A DNA stretch of 64,000 nucleotides from Allobosea sp. (GCF_030695125.1 NZ_JAUYTP010000029.1:248001-312000), one strand, 5' to 3'. Counted from the stretch's first letter, positions 44,082 to 54,445 are shown. The notes: generated from the letters alone by a model not told the origin. A program made the numbers and translations.

Positions 44082-44257
44082 CGGTCCAGAACGCCGACAT
44101 CGGCCGTTTCGCGTTCACCATGCCGAAAATTGCCGCAGTTCCGGCACCCGGCCCCTCTTGCAATCGGGCGCTGAAGACGCGATTTCCGGGGTGAGTTAGG
44201 GAAGAATCGCCTCCTGGTCGGTCCCGCGCACCCAGCGCTGACAGCAGGAGATGACAA

Positions 44258-44872
44258 TTGGCTCGTTCCAAAAAAGCCGGCGCAACGTCCGGCCACGGTG
44301 AAGTCCGCCGGCTCTGGCCCGCGGAACGCGACCTCTTCAAGGCGCATCTGCTGAGACTCGACGACATCACCCGTCGCGAGCGCTTCGGCACGGCCGTCAA
44401 TGACGGCTTCCTCGAAAACTACGCCGTCACCACCTTCGGCGTCGGCGGGCTGGTCTATGCCTATATCGAGGATGGCGCGGTGCGCGGCGCCGCCGAATTG
44501 CGCGGACTGGAGGACATCGTCGCGCAAACCGGCGAAGCCGCCTTCAGCGTCGAGAGCGGCTGGCGCCGGCGCGGCATCGGCGGAACGCTGTTTGGCCGGC
44601 TGATCACGGCCGCCCGCAACCGCGGCATCCGTACGCTCTACATGACCTGCCTGCCCGAGAACGCGGCGATGCGTCGGCTCGCGCGCAAATACGAGGCTGA
44701 TCTCGCCGGCGGTTATGCCGATGTCGAGGGCGTGATCGCCACCGGCGGCCCGACACCCTTCACGATCCTGGACGAAGCCTTCGACACGGCGCGGGGCTTT
44801 GCGGCGCTGGCGCTGTCGCTGCAGCGGCGCTTCTGGCGGCCGGCATTCTTCGGGCGCTCGATGGGTGCGTGA
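44258..44872 (+). CDS. GNAT family N-acetyltransferase
   Basis: A 204-residue acetyltransferase with acetyl-CoA motif A, V-E-S-G-W-R-R-R-G-I-G-G-T-L-F-G-R-L, near 100-118. The rest fits the GNAT fold. The start is TTG 44258 with AGGAG 8 bases before it. The acceptor substrate is unknown. The 175 bases upstream hold no gene. Confidence 0.85.
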   Translation: MARSKKAGATSGHGEVRRLWPAERDLFKAHLLRLDDITRRERFGTAVNDGFLENYAVTTFGVGGLVYAYIEDGAVRGAAELRGLEDIVAQTGEAAFSVESGWRRRGIGGTLFGRLITAARNRGIRTLYMTCLPENAAMRRLARKYEADLAGGYADVEGVIATGGPTPFTILDEAFDTARGFAALALSLQRRFWRPAFFGRSMGA

Positions 44873-44884
44873 GCCGCTGGCGGC

Positions 44885-45559
44885 TTACCGGCTGAGCGAG
44901 AGCGCCGCGCCCGATTTCGTCACGGCGCCGTCCATCGCGCCCCCGCCGCTGGTGCGCAACCGGGCCACGACCGTGCCGCCCTGCTGATAGAGATAGACCT
45001 CGCCATCGCGATAATCCCAGGCGGTGACCCGCTGCAGATCGCGGTTGGAGCAGCCCGAGGCGTTGGCGCGGTAGAGGTCGAGCGCCGGCGCACTCGACAA
45101 TTGCACGCGGCAGGAACTCCCCGTCGCCTCCTTGGCGGTCCAGTTGCCGATCACACCATCGCGGGACGACACTGCGGGCCGCGCCGGGCTCGACCCGGCG
45201 CCGAGCGTCGCGATCTGGCCGCTACCGCCCCGCAAGGTCGGCACTTCGGTCGGCTGCGGCGCGGCTGGCGGCGGCGTCTCCTGCGGCATGCCGGGGGCGG
45301 GGTTGTAATAGGGATCCTGCGGCGCGGGCAGCGCGCCGGGCTGGGCCGACGCCACCGGATAGCCCCCCGGCGGCGGCAGCGGCTCGGACGTCACCGGGGC
45401 GGAGGTGATCGGCGGCGAGGACGGCAGGCCCGGCTGGCCGAAGGCTTGCGGCGCGGGGCCGCCGAAACGCTGGGAGCCGGCGCAGGCGGTCAGCGCCAGC
45501 AGCGGCAGCAGGCCGATGGCTTTCAGGGTCATGGCCATGGTCGCGGTCTTCTTGGTCAT
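44885..45559 (-). CDS. Omp19-like outer-membrane lipoprotein (AprI/Inh domain)
   Basis: A 224-residue lipoprotein with the lipobox L-T-A-C in a signal peptide. A Pro/Ala/Gly-rich linker of about 90 residues follows. The C-terminal Inh-type beta barrel has G-N-W-T-A, S-C-R-V-Q-L, N-A-S-G-C and ends D-G-A-V-T-K-S-G-A-A-L-S-L-S-R, closely matching the end of Brucella Omp19. Omp19 inhibits host and bacterial proteases. The start 45559 is chosen over 45583; both leave the lipobox intact. Confidence 0.82.
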   Translation of the reverse strand: MTKKTATMAMTLKAIGLLPLLALTACAGSQRFGGPAPQAFGQPGLPSSPPITSAPVTSEPLPPPGGYPVASAQPGALPAPQDPYYNPAPGMPQETPPPAAPQPTEVPTLRGGSGQIATLGAGSSPARPAVSSRDGVIGNWTAKEATGSSCRVQLSSAPALDLYRANASGCSNRDLQRVTAWDYRDGEVYLYQQGGTVVARLRTSGGGAMDGAVTKSGAALSLSR

Positions 45560-45774
45560 GAGGCGTCGGTTCCGATCGATCATGCGGTGCAGGCCTGCCG
45601 CTTGCGGCGCGGGAAGCAGGCGAATCTAACGTATTTCGCTGAACGTGACATGAGCATCTCTGTGCCGCGCGTCCAGTGGCCTTACGGCGTCGGTTGCGAA
45701 CCCGCCGCGATCGATCTGGTTCCCGGCCGCGCCACGGCGCATAATCGGCCGCCAGACAGGAGAAGCTGCAGCCG

Positions 45775-46197
45775 ATGCCGCCCGCCCCGAACCCCGCCCC
45801 CCCCCGCCCGACCCTGACCGCGCTCGCGCCGGCCTCGATCGCCAAGCCCTTCGCGCGCTACAGCCACGGCGTCGAAGTGCCGGCCGGACACCGGCTGGTC
45901 GCCTGCTCGGGTCAGCTGGGGATCGCGGCCGATGGCGCGATCCCCGAGGATGCGCGGGCGCAGGCCGATCTCTGTTTCGCCAACATCGCCGCGATCCTGG
46001 CCGAGGCCGGCATGACGCTGGCCGATATCGTCCGCATCAACGCCTATGTCACCGACCGCGCTTATATGAAGGGCTACATGGAATCGCGTGACGCCCATGT
46101 CGGCACGCCCCCGCCCGCCTCGACGCTGATGATCGTCTCGGGCTTTACCCTGCCGGCCTTCAAGGTCGAGATCGAGATCCTCGCGGCAGCGGTTTAA
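45775..46197 (+). CDS. RidA/YjgF-family protein lacking the catalytic arginine
   Basis: A 140-residue protein of the Rid fold. V-A-C-S-G-Q-L-G-I, D-I-V-R-I-N-A-Y-V-T-D and F-K-V-E-I-E-I-L-A are family landmarks. The Arg that makes archetypal RidA an enamine/imine deaminase (in P-A-R-T) is Ser116 here (P-A-S-T), so it belongs to a Rid subgroup without that activity or with a different one. The N-terminus is Pro-rich. Confidence 0.87.
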   Translation: MPPAPNPAPPRPTLTALAPASIAKPFARYSHGVEVPAGHRLVACSGQLGIAADGAIPEDARAQADLCFANIAAILAEAGMTLADIVRINAYVTDRAYMKGYMESRDAHVGTPPPASTLMIVSGFTLPAFKVEIEILAAAV

Positions 46198-46212
46198 CCC
46201 CAACCTCGATGG

Positions 46213-47121
46213 TCAGCCCTTGCGGACCATTAGCACGGCGGCGAGAATCGCGATGCCGCCGAAAGCCTGCGCCGGCGAGGGCTGTTCGCCGAAGATCGCC
46301 CAGGCGGCGAGCACCGAGACGAGCGCCGGCCAGACCATGACGAGCGAGGCCGCGCTGGCGCCGTACTGGCCGAGCGACAGGGTGATCAGGCCCTGGCCCA
46401 GCGCGTGGGAGACGAGGCCGAGCGCGATCACCGCGAGCCAGCCCTGCAGGCTCGAAGGCAGGATCGTCTCGCCCAGCGCCAGCGCAGCGACCAGACAGAA
46501 GACCGCGCAGATCGCGCTGGAAATCAGGCTGATGCGGCCCGCCTCGGCCCTGTCCCGGGCGCGGCGGACGGCCATGATGTAGGCGGCATAGGACAGCGCG
46601 GCGCCGACGGCCAGGCTGTCCCCGAACAGGCTGCCGGGCACGGCCGCCGCCGAGCCGGCCAGTTTCGGCAGGACCAGCATCAGCGCGCCGCCGATCGCGA
46701 GCGCCAGCGCGCCGAGGATGCGCCGGCTCGGCCGCTCGGCGAACAGAAGCCAGCCGCCCAGCACCACCGCCACCGGCGAGAGATTGCCGAGCAGCGAGGC
46801 GTTGGCGATCGTCGTGAAGCCGAGCGCGGCATTGTAGAGAACGACATCGACGCCGAAGGCGAGGCCCGCCAGCACGATCGGCAGCCATGCGCCGGCGGCC
46901 GCGCTCGGGCGACCCGGCCGCCGCCGCTCCAGCGCCATCCACAGGGCGAGCACCGGCAGGGCGAAGATCATCCGCCAGAACCCGGCTGCCGCCGGCCCGA
47001 CATCGGCGAAGCGCACGAACACGCCCGAGAAGCCGATGCAGGTCGCGCCCGTGAGCAGCGCGAGGAACATCGCGAGCGCTGGCGCGGTCGGGGCTGGCAG
47101 GGCGGTCGCGGGGGCGGACAT
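46213..47121 (-). CDS. EamA/DMT family transporter
   Basis: A 302-residue inner-membrane protein with ten predicted helices in two EamA repeats, with W-R-M-I-F-A-L-P in the first and a G-E-x-P-S signature (I-F-G-E-Q-P-S-P) in the last third. Such exporters move amino acids or metabolites; the substrate is unknown. ATG 47121 is followed by a normal first helix. It converges with the Rid gene. Confidence 0.92.
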   Translation of the reverse strand: MSAPATALPAPTAPALAMFLALLTGATCIGFSGVFVRFADVGPAAAGFWRMIFALPVLALWMALERRRPGRPSAAAGAWLPIVLAGLAFGVDVVLYNAALGFTTIANASLLGNLSPVAVVLGGWLLFAERPSRRILGALALAIGGALMLVLPKLAGSAAAVPGSLFGDSLAVGAALSYAAYIMAVRRARDRAEAGRISLISSAICAVFCLVAALALGETILPSSLQGWLAVIALGLVSHALGQGLITLSLGQYGASAASLVMVWPALVSVLAAWAIFGEQPSPAQAFGGIAILAAVLMVRKG

Positions 47122-47148
47122 GGATGGGACCTGATGTGACCGTTGCGA

Positions 47149-47266
47149 GCCCTCATCCTGAGGAGGCCGCCCTTGCGGCCGTCTCGAAGGATGGTCCAGG
47201 AGGCTCCGAAGATTACTGGAGCATCCTTCGAGACGCGGCCTTTCGGCCGCTCCTCAGGATGAGGGC
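47149..47266. repeat. Palindromic intergenic repeat (type C)
   Basis: A perfect 16-base outer inverted repeat: GCCCTCATCCTGAGGA and TCCTCAGGATGAGGGC. Inner arms are GGCCGCCCTTGCGGCC and GGCCTTTCGGCC, plus CGAAGGATG/CATCCTTCG. It sits in the gap between divergent DMT and LysR genes. Confidence 0.75.
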
Positions 47267-47371
47267 TGAGGATGGTGCGTGACCAGGATCGCTCTACCCC
47301 GTTCCCATCCATCGGAAAAACGGATTATTCTGATTTAACCATTCTTGAATCCGATCGACGGAGACCCTGCC

Positions 47372-48238
47372 ATGTCCGTGCATTTCGATCTGGCGGCGCT
47401 CGACATGCTGGTGGCGGTGGTCGAGAGCGGCGGCTTCACGGCGGCCGGCGCGCGGCTCGGCCGCACGCAATCGGCGATCTCCGTCCGCATCCAGGATCTC
47501 GAAAACCAGCTCGGCCACCGGCTGCTCGAGCGTTCGCGCCGCGGCGTGGTCCCGACGCCGGCCGGCGAGCGGCTGCTCGCCCATGCACGGCGCCTGCTCG
47601 CGATCCAGCGCGAGGCGCTCGACGATCTCGGCGGCAGCGGCACCTCCGGGCGCCTGCGGATCGGCATTCCCGACGACTATGTCGACGCCTTCCTGCGGCC
47701 GCTGATCGCGCGCTTCGCCGCCGAGCATCCCCGGGTCGAGCTGGAGCTCCATTGCGACCTGTCGAAGCGAATCGAGCCCGCCGTCATGGCCGGCGAATTC
47801 GATCTCGCGGTGGTGACGCAGGACCCCAGGCGCCCGGTCGGCGAGGTCGTCAGGCGCGAGCCGGTCGTCTGGATCGCGGCGCGCGGCCACCGGCCGGAAT
47901 TGCAGGAGCCCCTGCCGCTGGCGCTGTTCTCGGAGGGGTGCCGCGTGCGTCCGCGCCTGCTGGCGGCGCTGGCGGAGGCCGGGACCGACCATCGCCTCGT
48001 CTTTTCCTGCTCGCACACCTCGGGCATGCTGTCGGCGGTCGAGGCCGGATTCTGCGTCACCGCCGTCACCGAGAGCGCCGTGCCGCCGACGGCGCGACGG
48101 CTGGGCCCGGCGGAGGGGCTGCCGGCGCTGTTCGAGCTCTCGGTCGGGCTGATCATGGGCCCGCAGCCCGGGCTGGCGGCGCGCCGCTTCGCCGATGCGC
48201 TGCGCGAGGAGATGGCGGCGCCGCGGCTGGCGGCGTGA
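47372..48238 (+). CDS. LysR family transcriptional regulator
   Basis: A 288-residue regulator with the N-terminal helix-turn-helix G-G-F-T-A-A-G-A-R-L-G-R-T-Q-S-A-I-S and a LysR effector domain (F-D-L-A-V-V-T-Q near 145). ATG 47372 has GGAG about 9 bases upstream; the longer frame from 47345 is less likely. It is divergent from the EamA transporter across a palindromic repeat and may regulate it. Confidence 0.92.
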   Translation: MSVHFDLAALDMLVAVVESGGFTAAGARLGRTQSAISVRIQDLENQLGHRLLERSRRGVVPTPAGERLLAHARRLLAIQREALDDLGGSGTSGRLRIGIPDDYVDAFLRPLIARFAAEHPRVELELHCDLSKRIEPAVMAGEFDLAVVTQDPRRPVGEVVRREPVVWIAARGHRPELQEPLPLALFSEGCRVRPRLLAALAEAGTDHRLVFSCSHTSGMLSAVEAGFCVTAVTESAVPPTARRLGPAEGLPALFELSVGLIMGPQPGLAARRFADALREEMAAPRLAA

Positions 48239-48246
48239 GGCGCGCC

Positions 48247-48324
48247 CGTCATTCTCGGGCGGAGCGGAGCGCAGACCCGAGAATCTCCGGCCCGAGATGC
48301 GCGGGTCTGCGCCCGAGCATGACG
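48247..48324. repeat. Dispersed palindromic intergenic repeat (type A)
   Basis: It shares its ends with 756-863 (CGTCATTCTCGGGCGG ... GCCCGAGCATGACG) and contains GACCCGAGAATC and GCGGGTCTGCGC as inner arms. It lies just after the lysR stop and before obg. Confidence 0.7.
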
Positions 48325-48360
48325 CGCCGCATTGCCCTTTGCCCCCGCGATCACTACTGA

Positions 48361-49410
<1,050 letters not shown>

Positions 49411-49431
49411 GGACCGCCAGCCCGACGCCTG

Positions 49432-49641
49432 TCAGCGCGTGGCGCGACGGGTCGTGCGCACGACGGTCGGCGCGCTGACCGCCCCGACCGCGCCACCGAC
49501 GACGGCGCCGACAGGGCCCGCGACGAGCGCGCCCGTTCCGGCGCCGGCGGCCGCGCCGCCGATGCGTTGATCGGTGGTGTTGCCGCAGGCGCCGAGCGCG
49601 AAGGTGCAGGCGGCCAGCAGGCCCAGGGTCGAGAGCTTCAT
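49432..49641 (-). CDS. Glycine-zipper lipoprotein
   Basis: A 69-residue lipoprotein with the lipobox L-G-A-C-G and a Gly-zipper segment A-G-P-V-G-A-V-V-G-G-A-V-G-A-V, and a basic tail. Such proteins insert in the outer membrane or periplasm; function is unknown. ATG 49641 is the family-like start inside a longer open frame. Confidence 0.8.
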   Translation of the reverse strand: MKLSTLGLLAACTFALGACGNTTDQRIGGAAAGAGTGALVAGPVGAVVGGAVGAVSAPTVVRTTRRATR

Positions 49642-49950
49642 GGTTTTGAACGGTCCAGCGTGAGAATGGGTTGAGAACGGGCGGCCGGGTCGATGGTTCC
49701 GTCGGGCACCCCACCGGCCGCGTGATCGACGCGCGGAGTCGCGAATTTCATACCGCCGCGCGACCATTGGCCTTGCGATCTCCGCAGAAATCCGTATACA
49801 GCCGGCATCGCATCAGCCGCAGCATTCGCGTGGTCGATGAGGGCCGGTCGCCCGGTTCGCGTCGTCGCTTGGTATTGGGCTGGTTTCGTTCGGCACGCTT
49901 TCGTTTTTGACCGGTTCGCCCCGTCGGGGCGGATCGATGGAGTTGAGACC

Positions 49951-50076
49951 ATGAAGATCCGCAATTCGCTGAAGTCGCTCCGCGCCCGCCATCGCGACAA
50001 CCAGCTCGTGCGCCGCAAGGGCCGCGTCTACATCATCAACAAGGTCCAGAAGCGCTTCAAGGCGCGCCAAGGCTGA
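49951..50076 (+). CDS. rpmJ: 50S ribosomal protein L36
   Basis: A 41-residue protein: [16 protein letters not shown] then [11 protein letters not shown]. It is the zinc-free L36 type (no Cys pairs) that is usual in alphaproteobacteria. GGAG lies 9 bases before ATG 49951. The preceding 300 bases hold no other gene. A terminator follows at 50126. Confidence 0.95.
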   Translation: MKIRNSLKSLRARHRDNQLVRRKGRVYIINKVQKRFKARQG

Positions 50077-50125
50077 GGCTGCGGCGGCCTTTCGGCCGCC
50101 AGCTTCGTCTTGTGGACGGCAATCA

Positions 50126-50156
50126 GCGGGGCGCCCTGGGGCGCACCCGCCTTTTT
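50126..50156 (+). terminator. Rho-independent terminator after rpmJ
   Basis: GCGGGGCGCCC pairs with GGGCGCACCCGC (one bulged A) around TG, then CTTTTT. A further GGCGGCC/GGCCGCC hairpin (50083-50100) lies between the stop and this one. Confidence 0.75.
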
Positions 50157-50228
50157 GTTATGGGCCTCTCGCCGAGACGTGATCCCCCGGTGAATTGACG
50201 CCTGCGTGCGGCCGGCTAGAGTTGCGCC

Positions 50229-50870
50229 ATGATGATCGCACGCCCGTTGTCCGCAGCGCTTCTGCTGGCGGCTCTCCTTCCCGCTGGTCCGGCGCAGGCG
50301 CAGAGCGCGCCGCCGCAGCGCCCCGGCGCCGTGGCGCCCGCTGACAAGGACGACACCCCGGCCGCGACGCCTGGCACCATGCGCGGGCCTGCCGCGACCC
50401 TGGAGAAGCTGTTCGAGCGACTGGCCGCCGCCAAGACGCCGGAAGAGGCGAAGGGCGTCGCCAATCTGATCCAGCGTCGCTGGGCGCGCTCGAATTCCCC
50501 CACAGCCGACCTGCTGATGACACGCGCCCAGACGGCGATGAAGGGCAAGCAGCTCGATCTCGCCATCGAATTGCTCGACCGCGTGATCAGCCTGGAGCCG
50601 GACTGGGCGGAAGCCTGGAACCAGCGCGCCAATGCGCTGTTCCTCGCCGGCGACCCGATCCGCTCGATGCTCGACATCGGCGAGGCGCTGAAGCGCGAGC
50701 CGCGCCATTACGGGGCGATGATGGGGCTCGGCACCATCCTGCGCCAGCAGGGCGACGACAAGCGCGCCATGGTCGCCTATCGCCGGGCGCTCGAGGTCTA
50801 TCCGCAACTGGAGGCCGTCAGGAGCGCGGTCGATTCGCTCAAGATCGAGGTCGACGGCCGCGACGCGTGA
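50229..50870 (+). CDS. Exported TPR protein
   Basis: A 213-residue periplasmic protein with a signal peptide (L-L-L-A-A-L-L-P-A-G-P-A-Q-A-Q). It contains at least three tetratricopeptide-like repeats (I-S-L-E-P-D-W-A-E-A-W-N-Q-R-A, A-L-K-R-E-P-R-H-Y-G-A, A-L-E-V-Y-P-Q-L-E-A). TPR arrays are scaffolds; the partner is unknown. The alpha/beta hydrolase starts 43 bases downstream on the same strand. Confidence 0.88.
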   Translation: MMIARPLSAALLLAALLPAGPAQAQSAPPQRPGAVAPADKDDTPAATPGTMRGPAATLEKLFERLAAAKTPEEAKGVANLIQRRWARSNSPTADLLMTRAQTAMKGKQLDLAIELLDRVISLEPDWAEAWNQRANALFLAGDPIRSMLDIGEALKREPRHYGAMMGLGTILRQQGDDKRAMVAYRRALEVYPQLEAVRSAVDSLKIEVDGRDA

Positions 50871-50913
50871 CGGCGTCGCAGAACCGAAGGCGGGTCTGCC
50901 ACGTAGGAGGAGC

Positions 50914-51888
50914 ATGCTGACCCGCGTCCTGCTCGCCGTCTTTGTGCTCGTCCTCGCCGGCCTGTACCTCTGGTCCGAATGGCTCGGCGCCCAGGTGGCG
51001 CAGCGTCACCCGCCGACCGGCAGCTTCGTCGCAGTCACCGGCGGCCGGCTGCATTACCGCGAAACCAAGCCCGCGGGCGAAGCACGCGGGACGGTCGTGC
51101 TCATCCACGGCGCCTCCTCGAACCATGCCGATCTGCTGGCGGCGCTCGGCCCCGATCTCGCCCATTACCGCATCGTCGCGCTCGACCGGCCTGGCCATGG
51201 CTGGAGCGACCGGATCGAGGGCGATGCGATGGCCGATCCGGCGCGCCAGGCGGCCACGCTCATGCAGGGGCTCGACGTGATCGCGCCCGAGCGCTTCGTC
51301 CTGGTGGCACACTCACTGGCCGGGGCCGCCTCGACCCGGATCGCGCTCGACCATCCGCAGCGGCTGCGCGGGCTGGTGCTGCTCGGCGCGGTCACCCATC
51401 CCTGGCCCGGCGGCATCGCCTGGTATCACCATCTGACGGTCTGGCCGCTGGTGGGACCGGCCTTCGCCCGGCTCGTCGGGGTCCCCGCCGCCAGCCAGAT
51501 GCTGGAGCCCGGCGCGCAGAGCGTGTTCGCGCCGCGGCCGGTCACGCCGGGCTATCTCCAGCGGGGCGAGATTGAGCTGCTGTTGCGCCCGGCGACCTTC
51601 CGCGCCAATTCGCAGGACATTGCCGCGACCCTCGACTTCGTCAGCGCGCAGGCGCCGCGCTATCGCGAACTGACCGTGCCGGTGGTGGCGATCACCGGCG
51701 ACAGCGACGCGATCGTCTCGCCGACCATCCACTCGGCCGCGATCGCGCGACAGGCGCCGCAGGGCCGCTTCGTGCTCCTGCCCGGCGTCGGCCACATGCC
51801 GCACCACGCGGCGCCCGAAATCGTGGTGGATGCGATCGATCAGATGGTCGGGCCGCGCTCGGGCCTGGCGAGCCTCGCGGGGCCCTGA
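50914..51888 (+). CDS. Alpha/beta hydrolase
   Basis: A 324-residue hydrolase with one N-terminal hydrophobic helix (residues 4-20), so probably membrane-anchored. The oxyanion H-G-A-S-S-N is near 65. The nucleophile is Ser134 in V-A-H-S-L-A-G, with an acid in G-D-S-D-A-I-V and His in G-V-G-H-M-P-H-H. The substrate is unknown. AGGAGG-like sequence precedes ATG 50914. Confidence 0.9.
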   Translation: MLTRVLLAVFVLVLAGLYLWSEWLGAQVAQRHPPTGSFVAVTGGRLHYRETKPAGEARGTVVLIHGASSNHADLLAALGPDLAHYRIVALDRPGHGWSDRIEGDAMADPARQAATLMQGLDVIAPERFVLVAHSLAGAASTRIALDHPQRLRGLVLLGAVTHPWPGGIAWYHHLTVWPLVGPAFARLVGVPAASQMLEPGAQSVFAPRPVTPGYLQRGEIELLLRPATFRANSQDIAATLDFVSAQAPRYRELTVPVVAITGDSDAIVSPTIHSAAIARQAPQGRFVLLPGVGHMPHHAAPEIVVDAIDQMVGPRSGLASLAGP

Positions 51889-52055
51889 GCCGCCCTGCGA
51901 CTTAAGTCATAAGACTTTTGTCGTCCTTCTCGCGGCTGCCGGATTATCACACCTTACCCCGCGTTTAATTGCAAGTCTGACGTAGCGACGCCACCCCCGC
52001 GCCCTGCCGGCACGGGGCCAGAGACGTATACGCACGTCATAACGGGGGAACGTCC

Positions 52056-52316
52056 ATGCCACCAGACGACAAGATCAAAGCCCATTGGGCCGAGACCCAG
52101 CGCCTGACCTACATCATGCTGGGGATCTGGGCGTTTTTCGCCTTCTTCATTCACATGTTCGCGCCCGCGCTCAACGGCGTGAAGATCGCCGGCTTCCCGA
52201 TGGGCTTCTACATGGCCGCCCAGGGTTCCCTGATCGTATTCGTTGCCCAGCTGTTCTGGTTCGCCAAGGCCCAGGACAAGGTGGACCGCAAATACGGCAT
52301 GGCCGAAGACGATTGA
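52056..52316 (+). CDS. DUF4212 symporter small subunit
   Basis: An 86-residue protein with two helices (T-Y-I-M-L-G-I-W-A-F-F-A-F and F-Y-M-A-A-Q-G-S-L-I-V-F). It is the small partner typical of VC_2705-type sodium:solute symporters. The large subunit starts 13 bases downstream. The pair imports acetate, lactate, pyruvate or similar monocarboxylates by homology. A perfect start context (GGGGGAACGTCC) precedes ATG 52056. Confidence 0.92.
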   Translation: MPPDDKIKAHWAETQRLTYIMLGIWAFFAFFIHMFAPALNGVKIAGFPMGFYMAAQGSLIVFVAQLFWFAKAQDKVDRKYGMAEDD

Positions 52317-52329
52317 GGGGAACGAGATC

Positions 52330-54285
52330 ATGTCGGCAGGAGCACAAAAAGGCGATTTCACCGCCAATCTGGGACGCGTCTACGGCGTCTACACGGGCGG
52401 TTTCGTCGCATTCGTCATCTTCATCGGGGTTCTGGAGCGCGCTGGCGTTCCCAACCACATTCTCGGCTATCTCTTCGTCGCCTTCACCATCGGCGTCTAT
52501 GCCGCCATCGGCATCATGTCGCGCACCATGCAGGTCGACGAATACTACGTCGCCGGCCGCAAGGTGCCGTCCTTCTACAACGGCATGGCGACCGCGGCGG
52601 ACTGGATGTCGGCCGCCTCCTTCATCGGCATGGCCGGCACGCTCTATCTGCTCGGCTATGACGGGCTGGCCTTCATCCTGGGCTGGACCGGCGGCTATGT
52701 GCTGGTGGCGACGCTGATTGCGCCTTATCTGCGCAAGTTCGGCTGCTACACGGTGCCCGACTTCCTGGCCTTCCGCTTCGGCGGCAATGCCGCGCGCATC
52801 GCCGGCATCGTCGTGCTGATGAGCTGCTCCTTCACCTATGTGGTGGCGCAGATCGTCGGCACCGGCCTGATCGGCGCGCGTCTGCTCGGGATGAGCTTCG
52901 AGGTCGCGGTCTTCGTCGGTCTCGTCGGCATCCTCGTCTGCTCCATGCTCGGCGGCATGCGCGCCGTCACCTGGACGCAGGTCGCGCAGTACATCGTGCT
53001 GATCATCGCCTATCTCATCCCGGTGGTGATCCTTTCGACCCAGAAGTTCGGCATCCCGATCCCGCAGCTCACCTACGGCACGGTTCTCTCCGAGATCCAG
53101 ATCAGGGAAGCGGCGCTCGGCGTCTCGGCGGCGGCCTCTCATTCCGTGCCCTTCGCTCGCTACGACCCCCTGAACTTCTTCGCCCTCGTGCTCTGCCTGA
53201 TGGTCGGCACGGCCTCGCTGCCGCACGTCCTGATGCGCTACTTCACCACGCCGTCCGTGCGTGAGGCGCGCAATTCGGTCGCCTGGACGCTGCTGTTCAT
53301 CTTCATCCTGTACTTCACGGCGCCGGCCTATGCCGCCTTCGCGAAGCTCGAAGTGTTCACCAACGTCATCGGCAAGCCTCTGGGCGAACTGCCGGGCTGG
53401 CTCTACAGCTACGGCAAGATCGGCCTGATCCAGGTCTGCGGCACCAACGCCGTCGACCTCGCCACCATCACCGCAGCCTGCGGCAAGATCGCCGGCCATA
53501 CCGGCATCCTGCAGCTCGCCAACTTCACCATCCAGGCGGACGCGATCGTGATCGCGACGCCCGAGATCGCGGGCCTGCCCTATGTCGTCTCCGGCCTCGT
53601 CGCCGCCGGCGGCCTCGCGGCGGCGCTCTCGACCGCCGACGGCCTGCTGCTGGCGATCGCAAACGCGCTCTCGCATGACGTCTATGCCAGGATGATCAAC
53701 AAGAACGCGCCGGTGGCGAGGAAGCTCGTCATCGCCCGCGTCATTCTGATCCTGGTCGCGCTGATCGCCGCCTGGGTGGCTTCGCACCGCCCGGCCGACA
53801 TCGTCGCGATGGTCGCCTGGGCCTTCTCCCTGGCCGCCGCGGGGCTGTTCCCGGCGCTGGTCATGGGCATCTGGTCGAAGAAGACCACCGCGGCCGCGGC
53901 CGTGGCGGGCATCTGGGCCGGCTTCCTGGCGACGCTGATCTACCTCGTCGTGACCCGCTACTTCCCGGGCTTCGGCGTCAATGTGCTCGGCATGTATTCG
54001 AACGTCCACCCGATCACCGGGGCGGCGCTCGTCGACATCGCCAAGCTCAAGGCGGAGCAGCCGCAGATCTTCGAGCAGGGCTGGGTGGCGATCAACCATC
54101 CGCTCGCCTCGCGGGTCGGCTACTTCAACGTCGCCAACATCTCGGCCGGCCTGTTCGGCATGCCGATCGGCTTCCTGACGATGTACATCGTCTCGAAGTT
54201 CACCACGGCGCCCAACAAGGAGCTGCAGGACTTCATCGACGACATCCGTCAGCCGCGCGGCGCCCCGGTGATGATCGAGAAGTGA
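52330..54285 (+). CDS. Sodium:solute symporter large subunit (ActP/VC_2705 family)
   Basis: A 651-residue SSS-family transporter with about 13 helices. A-A-D-W-M-S-A-A-S-F-I-G-M-A-G-T and the Na+-site segment G-L-A-A-A-L-S-T-A-D-G-L-L-L-A-I are the family hallmarks. It is longer than ActP (~550) because of two extra loops near 360-440 and 590-640. GAGGGGAACGAG precedes ATG 52330. It is co-transcribed with the DUF4212 gene and ends at a strong terminator. Confidence 0.94.
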   Translation: MSAGAQKGDFTANLGRVYGVYTGGFVAFVIFIGVLERAGVPNHILGYLFVAFTIGVYAAIGIMSRTMQVDEYYVAGRKVPSFYNGMATAADWMSAASFIGMAGTLYLLGYDGLAFILGWTGGYVLVATLIAPYLRKFGCYTVPDFLAFRFGGNAARIAGIVVLMSCSFTYVVAQIVGTGLIGARLLGMSFEVAVFVGLVGILVCSMLGGMRAVTWTQVAQYIVLIIAYLIPVVILSTQKFGIPIPQLTYGTVLSEIQIREAALGVSAAASHSVPFARYDPLNFFALVLCLMVGTASLPHVLMRYFTTPSVREARNSVAWTLLFIFILYFTAPAYAAFAKLEVFTNVIGKPLGELPGWLYSYGKIGLIQVCGTNAVDLATITAACGKIAGHTGILQLANFTIQADAIVIATPEIAGLPYVVSGLVAAGGLAAALSTADGLLLAIANALSHDVYARMINKNAPVARKLVIARVILILVALIAAWVASHRPADIVAMVAWAFSLAAAGLFPALVMGIWSKKTTAAAAVAGIWAGFLATLIYLVVTRYFPGFGVNVLGMYSNVHPITGAALVDIAKLKAEQPQIFEQGWVAINHPLASRVGYFNVANISAGLFGMPIGFLTMYIVSKFTTAPNKELQDFIDDIRQPRGAPVMIEK

Positions 54286-54328
54286 GCCTGGAACCGCGGG
54301 CGCTCGCCGCCCGCGGTCCCTCCTCTTC

Positions 54329-54358
54329 GGGGGCGGACCACGGTCCGCCCCCTTTTTT
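54329..54358 (+). terminator. Rho-independent terminator
   Basis: GGGGGCGGACC and GGTCCGCCCCC form an 11-base perfect stem, followed by TTTTTT (54353-54358). A second hairpin (ACCGCGGGCG/CGCCCGCGGT, about 54293-54317) precedes it. Confidence 0.88.
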
Positions 54359-54445
54359 GTGAACGCGCGAATCGCACGCTTGCCTGCCCTGCCGATGTCG
54401 GGCACAGGCAGAGCCGATCTCGACAAAAGCAAGGATGAATCCTGA

